A DNA stretch of 12,186 nt, from the NCBI GenBank assembly GCA_052143655.1, contig JBKQSL010000406.1, forward strand, positions 1 through 12,186. Direction: 5' to 3'. Positions 8,371 through 12,186 of the stretch are shown one piece after another (positions within the stretch are counted from its first letter, which is position 1; every line of letters starts with the position of its first letter). The translations under genes were made by a program, and so were the position numbers. The notes under the pieces are model-generated. The model was not told where the DNA came from, ran no database searches, and saw only the letters and a program-made list of their open reading frames with translations. This stretch comes from CAVSUR01 sp052143655 (GTDB taxonomy: Bacteria > Actinomycetota > Actinomycetes > Streptosporangiales > Streptosporangiaceae).

Positions 8371-8391
8371 TCCGGCGGTGCTGCCGCCGGA
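8371..8391 (+). terminator. Hairpin after holB (candidate terminator)
   Basis: An 8-bp perfect stem, TCCGGCGG paired with CCGCCGGA, encloses the 5-nt loop TGCTG, 23 bases after the holB stop. There is no T-run after it, as is common for actinobacterial hairpin terminators. It also lies just ahead of the PSP1 gene promoter and so separates the two transcription units. Confidence 0.5.
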
Positions 8392-8401
8392 CAGCGGACC
8401 G

Positions 8402-8407
8402 TAACCT
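8402..8407 (+). promoter_or_regulatory. -10 element of the PSP1-domain gene
   Basis: TAACCT fits TANNNT and ends six bases before ATG 8414, the same distance as at the MFS-tmk gene, predicting a leaderless transcript. There is no purine-rich ribosome-binding site at a normal distance, only GGGG directly adjacent to the start. No clear -35 is seen because the terminator-like hairpin occupies that region. Confidence 0.45.
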
Positions 8408-8413
8408 GGGGCC

Positions 8414-9262
8414 ATGGGCATGATGATGGCGGTCAGCTTTTCCCGCAGCGGCCGTCTCTACTACCTCGACCCCGGGCCGCACCAGCCGGCCGTGGGGACG
8501 AAGGTGCTCGTGCCCACCGACACCGGGCCGGAGGTCGCCGAGTGCGTATGGGCGCCGCAGTGGGTTGACGATGACATCACCGGGCTTCCGGTCTGCGCGG
8601 GCCTGGCCACCGAGGACGACCTGAAGCGGGACGAGGCCAACCGCGCCCGCCGGGCCGAGTGCAAGGCGGCAGTCCGGCGGCTGGTCCGCGAGCACGAGCT
8701 GCCGATGAAGATCATCGCCGTGGACTACCTGGACGCGCCGAACGTGTTCACGATCTACTTCAGCGCGCCGCACCGGGTCGATTTCCGCGCCCTCGTCCGG
8801 GACCTGGCGGCCCGGCTGCGCGGCCGGGTCGAGTTGTGCCAGATCGGCCCGCGGGACGAGGCCCGGCTGCAGGGCGGCATCGGCCCCTGCGGCCGCGACC
8901 TGTGCTGCGCTACCTTCCTGAAGGATTTCGAGCCGGTCTCGGTGCGGATGGCCAAGGACCAGGACCTGCCGGTGAACCCGCTGCGCATTGCCGGGGCCTG
9001 CGGCCGGCTCATGTGCTGCCTGAAGTATGAGCACCCGCTGTACCAGCAGTTCCGGGAGGAGGCGCCCCGGGTCGGCGCGACCGTCGAGACACCGGACGGC
9101 CCGGGCACCGTCGTGGGCCACAGCGTGCCCGCCGACCGGGTAGTGGTGCGGCTGTCCGCCGACGGCCGCCGTTCCGCCTGTCCCAAGGCCAGCGTCTGCG
9201 GATCCCGGCAGGCCTACGAGGCAATGCACGGCGGGGAGCGCGGACCCGCCGGGGGCCGGTAG
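8414..9262 (+). CDS. ricT: PSP1 domain protein, RicT (YaaT)-like
   Basis: A 282-residue soluble protein with the PSP1 C-terminal domain. It begins MGMMMAVSFSRSGRLYYLDPG; the central part has DYLDAPNVFTIYFSAPHRVDF and DLAARLRGRVEL, and the core carries two cysteine clusters, GPCGRDLCC (C159, C164, C165) and GACGRLMCCLKYE (C196, C201, C202), followed by a small beta domain (GATVETPDGPGTVVGH). In Bacillus subtilis the relative RicT (YaaT) joins RicA and RicF in an iron-sulfur complex affecting RNA maturation and sporulation signalling; the role in actinomycetes is not established, so the symbol is by family only. The cysteine pattern suggests Fe-S or metal binding. Several in-frame ATGs follow closely (M3 to M5); ATG 8414 is chosen because it sits at the predicted transcript start. 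The gene ends 30 bases before tRNA-Thr. Confidence 0.9.
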   Translation: MGMMMAVSFSRSGRLYYLDPGPHQPAVGTKVLVPTDTGPEVAECVWAPQWVDDDITGLPVCAGLATEDDLKRDEANRARRAECKAAVRRLVREHELPMKIIAVDYLDAPNVFTIYFSAPHRVDFRALVRDLAARLRGRVELCQIGPRDEARLQGGIGPCGRDLCCATFLKDFEPVSVRMAKDQDLPVNPLRIAGACGRLMCCLKYEHPLYQQFREEAPRVGATVETPDGPGTVVGHSVPADRVVVRLSADGRRSACPKASVCGSRQAYEAMHGGERGPAGGR

Positions 9263-9292
9263 ACTCCTTCCCGCTGCCATCACAGGCAGCGC

Positions 9293-9368
9293 GCCGCCTT
9301 AGCTCAGTCGGCAGAGCGATTCACTCGTAATGAATAGGTCATCGGTTCGATTCCGATAGGCGGCTCCA
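9293..9368 (+). tRNA. tRNA-Thr (anticodon CGT), integration target
   Basis: Acceptor GCCGCCT (9293-9299) pairs with AGGCGGC (9358-9364); discriminator T 9365 is followed by an encoded CCA (9366-9368). The D-arm is GCTC/GAGC, anticodon stem ATTCA/TGAAT with loop CTCGTAA, and T-arm ATCGG/CCGAT with loop TTCGATT. Anticodon CGT reads the threonine codon ACG. An integrase gene ends 32 bases beyond the CCA, pointing toward the tRNA, so this gene's 3' end is the likely attachment site of the element to the right. Confidence 0.97.
9333..9368 (+). other. Presumed left attachment site (attL) in the tRNA-Thr 3' half
   Basis: Tyrosine integrases of this class typically recombine within the anticodon-loop to 3'-end part of a tRNA gene and leave the tRNA intact. 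The position next to the integrase makes this stretch the likely attL core. The matching direct repeat (attR) is not inside the window, so the core boundaries are not defined. Confidence 0.45.
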
Positions 9369-9398
9369 TGCCTGACCAGCGGAAACGCTGCTGTGGGG

Positions 9399-9417
9399 GT
9401 CACTGCGGTGACTTCTT
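9399..9417 (+). terminator. Hairpin after tRNA-Thr (weak terminator candidate)
   Basis: GTCAC-TGCG-GTGAC (9399-9412) is a 5-bp stem with a 4-nt loop followed by TTCTT, and could end tRNA-Thr transcription. A second small hairpin with a GAAA tetraloop, CAGCG-GAAA-CGCTG, lies at 9377-9390. On the other strand the first hairpin covers the integrase stop codon. Short stems make this uncertain. Confidence 0.3.
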
Positions 9418-9436
9418 CGGGACAAATTTCGGGACA
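9416..9436. repeat. Direct repeat TTCGGGACA x2 beside attL
   Basis: TTCGGGACA occurs at 9416-9424 and 9428-9436, 12 bases apart, at the element's left end inside the last integrase codons (it also encodes a VPK...VPK repeat). Arm-type integrase sites are often short direct repeats near the attachment core, but a coding origin explains it equally well. Confidence 0.35.
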
Positions 9437-9806
9437 GTTACCCTGAAGAGCGCGCGGCCGACCCGCGCCGCGGCGTCGTGCGCCAGCGGCGATGACACGT
9501 CCACGTAGTCGCGCGTGACCCGGATATCGGAGTGGCCGAGCATCTCCTGGATGACCGGCAGGGCGACGCCCTGGTGTATCGCGATGGTGGCCGCCGAGTG
9601 GCGCATCGCGTGCGTGCCGGCGTGCTCGATCCCGGCCTCGGTGAGGATGTCCGACCATTCCTGCCAGTCGGCGCGCGGGTCGGTCGGCCGGCCGTTCTCC
9701 TGGCACCAGACAAGATCGTGATCTTCCCACACGTTCGCGGCCGCCATGCGCTCGCGTGCCTGAGCACGGCGGTGCGCGCGCAGCACGGCGATCAGCTCGG
9801 GCGGCA

Positions 9807-9844
9807 GCGCCACCGTCTTGCGGCGGCGCCACCGTCTTGCGGCG
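9807..9844. repeat. Exact 19-bp tandem duplication inside the integrase gene
   Basis: The unit GCGCCACCGTCTTGCGGCG occupies 9807-9825 and again 9826-9844, followed by the first four bases of a third copy (GCGC). Because 19 is not a multiple of three, the second copy shifts the integrase frame by one. Deleting either copy joins the two integrase halves into one family-consistent sequence (KERRRKTVALPPELIAVL). Confidence 0.95.
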
Positions 9845-10785
9845 GCGCTCCTTGATCTCGCGGAACACCAGGCCGCCGCCACGGCGCTGCGGGCACTGCG
9901 CTGCGTGCCCGGTGCAGGCCGGCTCGCACAGCCGCGGAGCACCGGCCGGGATGCACACGTGCCGCCGCCCCGACTTGCGGGCCGCCTTCGGGCAGTTCCG
10001 CGGGCACGGCCGCCGGTGCCAGCCGGCGGCGCACTTCGCGACATCCGCGCAGCCATGGCGCCACGGCAGCCGCTGAAGCTGCCACCAGACCCGCATCTCG
10101 CCGGTGACGAGGTCGACGAACGGCCAGCGCAGGCCGAGCGCCTCCCCCTGGCGCAGCCCGCAGGCGAGGCCGACAGACCACCGCGAGCTGTTTCGCCGCT
10201 CGGCGACCGCGACGAGCACGGCGCGGGCCTGCGCCTCGGTCAGTGCCTTCTTCCGGGCCTGGCCCAGCCGGGGCGCCTCGACCAGCTTGCACGGATTGCG
10301 GGCGACATTGCCGCGCCTCACCTCGATCTCGTAGGCGCTCGACAGGATCGCGTGGATCTTCCTGACCGTCCCGGCCGAGAGGTCACTGGCGAGCATCTCC
10401 GCATAGCCGTCCTCCAGGTACTCGGGCAGCATCCGGTCGATCCGCTGGGCGCCCCACCGCGGGAAGATCTGGTGCTCGCACAGCGACCGGTAGCTGGCGA
10501 TGGTCCAGGGCGCGCGCCCGCGCTGCGGCAGCACCACGTCCAGATGCCGCGTGAGCATCTCACTGACCGTCCGCGCCCGGCCGGACTTGACGATCTGTCC
10601 GGCGTCCCGCTTGCGCTCCAGCTCGCGCACGGCCTTGTTCCGTGCCGCCTTCGACTTCCGCTCAACATGCCTGCGGTCCAGCGTGCCGTCCGGCCGGGTG
10701 CCCATCGTGACCTTGGCCTCGTAATAGCCCTTGGCGTTTGGCTCGTCCGGGAGGTACGACTCGCGGTTGCCGCGCCGGGTGCCGG

Positions 10786-11283
10786 TCACTGCCCTGGCTC
10801 CCATTCCGCGAGCTTCTCCCGCTGCGCTTCGAGGTAGGTCAGCCGTCCTCTCAGCATTGCGGCCTCGCCCTCATGCTTCCGGAAATCCTCCTCCGCGGCC
10901 GCCGCCGCGGCCCGTGCCTTATCGAGTTCCTGCCTGCTGGCCCGGGCATCCCTGTCGGCTGCCTGCAGGTGATCGGTGAGCATGGCGATTTCCCGGCTGA
11001 CTTCCCTCAGCGAGCCGGCCGGCGGGTAGATCAGCTCGTGGACCTCCATGCCGTACAGTGCCGCGAAGTCAGCCAGCTCGCGGACCCGCAGCGGACGCTG
11101 GGCGGCCTCGATCTTCGCGATCATCGTCTGGTGGAAGTCGTAGCCGTAGGCCTTCATCCGCCTGCCGACTTCCTCCTGGGACCAGCCGCGGGCCGTCCGC
11201 AGCCGGCGCAGCGCCCGGCCAGCCTGAACCTCGGGATCAGGGCGTTGCTCGCTGACTGTGGCCGAATGCCGGTTATTCTCCAC
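10786..11283 (-). CDS. XRE-family HTH regulator with C-terminal coiled coil
   Basis: A 165-residue DNA-binding protein. Residues about 20-88 form a Cro/CI-type HTH domain (ALRRLRTARGWSQEEVG, then MIAKIEAAQRPLRVRELA and ALYGMEVHELI). Residues about 93-160 are a charged heptad-like helix (LREVSREIAML through LEAQREKLAEW) that would dimerise. The start is GTG 11283; no Shine-Dalgarno is present but promoter elements end 7 bases before it, so it is probably leaderless. Its stop overlaps the integrase start region, placing the two in one operon. Divergent from the excisionase gene across a 104-base gap, it is a natural candidate for the switch repressor of the element and may regulate its own promoter. 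It could instead be an activator; the sequence does not decide. Confidence 0.82.
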   Translation of the reverse strand: MENNRHSATVSEQRPDPEVQAGRALRRLRTARGWSQEEVGRRMKAYGYDFHQTMIAKIEAAQRPLRVRELADFAALYGMEVHELIYPPAGSLREVSREIAMLTDHLQAADRDARASRQELDKARAAAAAAEEDFRKHEGEAAMLRGRLTYLEAQREKLAEWEPGQ

Positions 11284-11290
11284 ACGGTTG

Positions 11291-11319
11291 ACGATACACG
11301 CGGCACGCGCTTGCGTCTA
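11291..11319 (-). promoter_or_regulatory. Promoter of the XRE regulator-integrase operon
   Basis: On the minus strand, TAGACG (11319-11314) and TATCGT (11296-11291) are separated by 17 bases. The -10 ends seven bases before GTG 11283, predicting a leaderless transcript. The -35 overlaps the -35 of the opposing excisionase promoter, so the two would compete for polymerase. Confidence 0.45.
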
Positions 11320-11339
11320 GCTGCGTCGTGCGGTACAAC
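11311..11339 (+). promoter_or_regulatory. Candidate promoter of the excisionase gene
   Basis: TTGCGT (11311-11316) and TACAAC (11334-11339) are 17 bases apart. Transcription would start near 11346, immediately before the 16-bp palindrome, and the message would carry the strong GGAGG site at 11379-11383. Confidence 0.38.
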
Positions 11340-11347
11340 TAATCGTG

Positions 11348-11363
11348 AGCCGAATATTCGGCT
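11348..11363. promoter_or_regulatory. 16-bp palindromic operator between regulator and excisionase genes
   Basis: AGCCGAATATTCGGCT is perfectly symmetric, A/T-rich at its centre, and overlaps a second 10-bp palindrome CGGCTAGCCG (11359-11368). It sits at the predicted excisionase transcription start, where a bound protein would block initiation. The same AGCCGAA half-site recurs at 11783-11789. The XRE protein is the obvious candidate ligand. Confidence 0.55.
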
Positions 11364-11387
11364 AGCCGTATCGCGGTTGGAGGACCG

Positions 11388-11576
11388 ATGCCCGCGACGA
11401 TGCTCCTGACGGTGGAGGAAACGGCGAGCGAGCTGCGCATTGCCCGGCGGCGGGTCTTCGAGATGATCCGCGACGGCAGGCTGCCGTCGGTCAAGATCGG
11501 CAGATCCCGGCGGGTCCGCAGCGCCGACCTTGCCGCGTACGTCGCCAAGCTGGCCGTAGTGCCGCACCACGAGTGA
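11388..11576 (+). CDS. xis: Excisionase-like helix-turn-helix protein
   Basis: A 62-residue protein with a single winged HTH of the excisionase/MerR-like (HTH_17) type: LLTVEETASELRIARRRVFEMIRDGRLPSVKIGRSRRVRSADLAAYV, residues about 6-52. Proteins of this size and fold next to tyrosine integrases act as recombination directionality factors that bend DNA and favour excision. The start is ATG 11388, supported by GGAGG at 11379-11383; a second in-frame ATG at 11400 is too far from it. The gene is divergent from the XRE regulator, so excision and repression can be controlled oppositely. Its TGA overlaps the GTG of a possible next gene. With the integrase broken, the protein may have no partner unless another integrase is supplied. 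A plain small regulator is the alternative. Confidence 0.82.
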   Translation: MPATMLLTVEETASELRIARRRVFEMIRDGRLPSVKIGRSRRVRSADLAAYVAKLAVVPHHE

Positions 11577-11794
11577 GCGACCTGACCTGGCGGTCCTCGC
11601 CGCGATCCGCTGCCCGCAGGCGACATCGCCTGTACAGGACCGTGCTGCACGCTAGGTGTGCCGGACAGCTCAGCGACAGCATCGGTATAGCGACCGGGCA
11701 CGATCCATTCGAGCTGCAGCTCCGCGCCGAGGTTTACGCACGTCAGAGTATTATCACCGGGAGTCTGCAGAACCATCGGCTCAGCCGAAATTGA
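11573..11794 (+). CDS. Hypothetical small protein coupled to the excisionase gene
   Basis: A 73-residue frame starts at GTG 11573, overlapping the excisionase stop as GTGA, the usual sign of translational coupling. The N-terminal half is basic (SSPRSAARRRHRLYR) and the second half looks like an amphipathic helix (DPFELQLRAEVYARQ). Third codon positions are about 73% G/C, better than the competing antisense frame but lower than the housekeeping genes. I do not recognise a family. Genes in this place in actinomycete elements often encode replication or transfer functions, so it could be the start of such a gene cut short by a mutation; that is speculation. It may also be non-coding. Confidence 0.35.
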   Translation: MSDLTWRSSPRSAARRRHRLYRTVLHARCAGQLSDSIGIATGHDPFELQLRAEVYARQSIITGSLQNHRLSRN

Positions 11795-11808
11795 CTCGGG
11801 CTCAGCCG
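11776..11808. repeat. Pair of GGCTCAGCCG repeats, palindromic, one carrying the operator half-site
   Basis: GGCTCAGCCG occurs at 11779-11788 and 11799-11808, exactly 20 bases apart (two helical turns). The first lies in the inverted repeat TCGGCT-C-AGCCGA (11776-11788). AGCCGAA at 11783-11789 matches the half-site of the palindrome at 11348-11363, so both places may bind the same regulator. Confidence 0.42.
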
Positions 11809-11923
11809 CTGAAGCTCCACAGGGGCGGATGAGCTGCTCGTCGTCCTCCCGCCAGTCCTCCGAAGCGTCCGGCCACCTGACCAGAGCTGCCGACGCGGCA
11901 CGTCGAGATCAGCACGGCACTTA

Positions 11924-11959
11924 GTGCCACCCGTGCACCCCGTGCACTGCGTTGCCGAA
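11924..11959 (+). repeat. Four phased 9-bp iteron-like repeats
   Basis: Consecutive 9-bp units start at 11924, 11933, 11942 and 11951: GTGCCACCC, GTGCACCCC, GTGCACTGC and GTTGCCGAA; the shared core is GTGC(A/C). A related GTTGCAC begins at 11967. The first unit is also the right arm of the palindrome GGCACTTAGTGCC (11916-11928). The last units run into GAATTAAG and CTTATCAA, the most A/T-rich spot here. The layout resembles iterons beside a melting region, but copies 1 and 4 are degenerate. Confidence 0.4.
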
Positions 11960-12007
11960 TTAAGCCGTTGCACTTATCAAGCGCGGCGCCGCTGCGCGGC
12001 ACCGCGT

Positions 12008-12026
12008 CCGGCGCTCCCCGCGCCGG
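12008..12026. other. Strong stem-loop (terminator or origin hairpin)
   Basis: CCGGCGC (12008-12014) pairs perfectly with GCGCCGG (12020-12026) around the loop TCCCC. No T-run follows on either strand. It could be a terminator or a structural element of an origin; the repeats to its left make the second idea worth noting. Confidence 0.4.
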
Positions 12027-12174
12027 GCTCTGCCTTGGGAGGCCCGCCCGGCGCGCCCGCGCCGTCCGGCTGAGCAGCCTCCTGCAGATCAATAACGTCA
12101 TCTTGCAGGCCATCTGGTGCTGCATGGGGCCGTCTTCCCGCTTTCGATTGTCCAGCTCCCAGCCACCGCCCAAG

Positions 12175-12186
12175 GCCGCCTATCGG
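12175..12186 (-). other. Inverted 12-nt copy of the tRNA-Thr 3' end at the window edge
   Basis: GCCGCCTATCGG is the exact reverse complement of 9353-9364, which is the 3' arm of the T-stem plus the 3' acceptor strand of tRNA-Thr. The neighbouring bases differ (CTT rather than TCC after the acceptor), and the match runs to the last base, so its full length is unknown. It may be the 3' end of a minus-strand tRNA gene, an inverted attachment remnant, or chance. Confidence 0.4.

Larger units (their letters stand above)
9400..10804 (-). pseudogene. int: Tyrosine site-specific integrase, frameshifted by a 19-bp tandem duplication
   Basis: Would catalyse integration and excision at tRNA-Thr. The first frame (from 10804) covers the N-terminal basic domain, the SAM-like core-binding domain (about residues 75-170) and catalytic R218 in GLRQGEALGLRW. 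Next is a Cys/His-rich insert (C252, C258, C267, C271, C284, C293, C297, C304), seen in many actinomycete integrases and probably zinc-binding. At 9807-9844 a 19-bp unit is present twice and shifts the frame. The rest, in the next frame, holds the KTVALPPELIAVL strand, H392-x-x-R395 in THAMRHSAAT, H418 in LGHSD and nucleophile Y427 in TRDYVDVS (numbering after removing one repeat; 461 residues in total). The reading as present loses every catalytic residue after R218. An alternative start, GTG 10789, overlaps the upstream gene's stop as GTGA and has GGGAG 8 bases before it, so it may be preferred over ATG 10804. Confidence 0.85.
9366..12186. mobile_element. Left part of an integrative element inserted at tRNA-Thr
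   Basis: The region holds a broken tyrosine integrase, an XRE regulator and an excisionase-like HTH protein, in that order from the tRNA gene. Integrase and regulator read toward the tRNA and the excisionase reads away. This layout is typical of the integration module of actinomycete integrative elements and prophages. Intergenic parts are visibly richer in A/T than the neighbouring housekeeping genes. No replication, transfer, capsid or cargo gene is visible. The right end is not defined; the element either continues past the window or is a remnant. Confidence 0.7.
11795..12186. other. Stretch without a convincing gene (repeats and hairpins)
   Basis: No frame on either strand has a recognisable domain, good codon bias and a supported start. 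The stretch contains a 13-nt palindrome GGCACTTAGTGCC (11916-11928), phased 9-bp repeats (11924-11959), an A/T-richer patch (about 11957-11980), a palindrome GCGGCGCCGC (11983-11992), a strong stem-loop (12008-12026), an imperfect inverted repeat (12081-12109) and an inverted copy of the tRNA-Thr 3' end at the edge. It looks like a regulatory or origin region of the element, or decayed DNA. Confidence 0.5.

Noticed and set aside
7343..9283. A 646-residue minus-strand frame across holB and the PSP1 gene
   Set aside because: Crosses two well-supported plus-strand genes and a hairpin between them; composition is typical of antisense GC-rich frames.
9299..9806. Continuation of the first integrase frame through to tRNA-Thr (ending in YRNRTDDLFITSESLCRLS)
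   Set aside because: After the 19-bp duplication this is out of the true frame. Its last part is simply the antisense of tRNA-Thr, a common source of false protein ends. The true C-terminus is in the other frame, stopping at 9400.
11339..11776. A 145-residue minus-strand frame overlapping the excisionase gene
   Set aside because: It runs antisense through the whole excisionase gene and its operator, has poorer third-position bias (about 63% G/C in its first half) and no ribosome-binding site. A short real gene in its first 60 codons cannot be fully excluded.
11802..12173. A 123-residue minus-strand frame near the right edge
   Set aside because: No domain, no consistent codon bias, and it covers the phased repeats and the stem-loop. 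It begins with a plausible-looking MGGGWELDNRKRED but turns into Arg/Ala-rich sequence.
12175..12186. The inverted tRNA-Thr end as the element's attR
   Set aside because: Integration at a tRNA end produces direct repeats. This copy is inverted, so it cannot be a simple attR; it is reported only as an unexplained match.
1..12186. CRISPR arrays, insertion sequences or toxin-antitoxin pairs
   Set aside because: No regularly spaced direct repeats of CRISPR size, no transposase motif and no paired small toxin/antitoxin frames were seen. The only tandem repeats are the 19-bp duplication and the 9-bp block.

Overview
This window reads as chromosome of a high-GC actinomycete (Actinomycetota). Evidence: overall base composition, strong G/C bias in third codon positions, a type IA topoisomerase without zinc fingers and with a basic C-terminal tail, a transporter fused to thymidylate kinase, and several genes that appear to start at or next to the transcription start. 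Order or family cannot be fixed from the sequence; Streptosporangiales-like soil actinomycetes are a guess.

Positions 1-1860: a tRNA-Leu (anticodon GAG) on the minus strand, cut by the window edge at its 3' end; an M20-family metallopeptidase on the plus strand; and a small DUF5703 protein convergent with it.

Positions 1861-9365: a DNA-replication and nucleotide-supply block, all on the plus strand. DNA topoisomerase I (topA) sits behind a perfect 28-bp palindrome next to its likely promoter. It is followed by an MFS membrane domain fused to dTMP kinase (tmk), then the DNA polymerase III delta' clamp-loader subunit (holB) overlapping tmk by 4 bases, then after a hairpin a PSP1/RicT-type protein with two cysteine clusters, then tRNA-Thr (anticodon CGT, CCA encoded). 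Together these cover DNA supercoiling, dTTP synthesis and sliding-clamp loading.

Positions 9366-12186: the left part of an integrative element inserted at the 3' end of tRNA-Thr. It carries a tyrosine integrase on the minus strand, an XRE/coiled-coil regulator just upstream of it in the same direction, and, divergently, an excisionase-like HTH protein. A compact regulatory region with a 16-bp palindrome lies between the last two, an arrangement like a lysogeny or excision switch. The integrase is broken by an exact 19-bp tandem duplication (9807-9844); removing one copy restores a full 461-residue enzyme with all catalytic residues. To the right are a possible small gene coupled to the excisionase and then about 390 bases without a convincing gene. 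That stretch holds 9-bp phased iteron-like repeats, an A/T-richer patch, a strong stem-loop, and at the very edge an inverted 12-nt copy of the tRNA-Thr 3' end. No replication or transfer gene and no right attachment site is visible.

The most noteworthy points are the duplication-broken integrase, the topA palindrome, the divergent switch, the iteron-like block and the inverted tRNA end.
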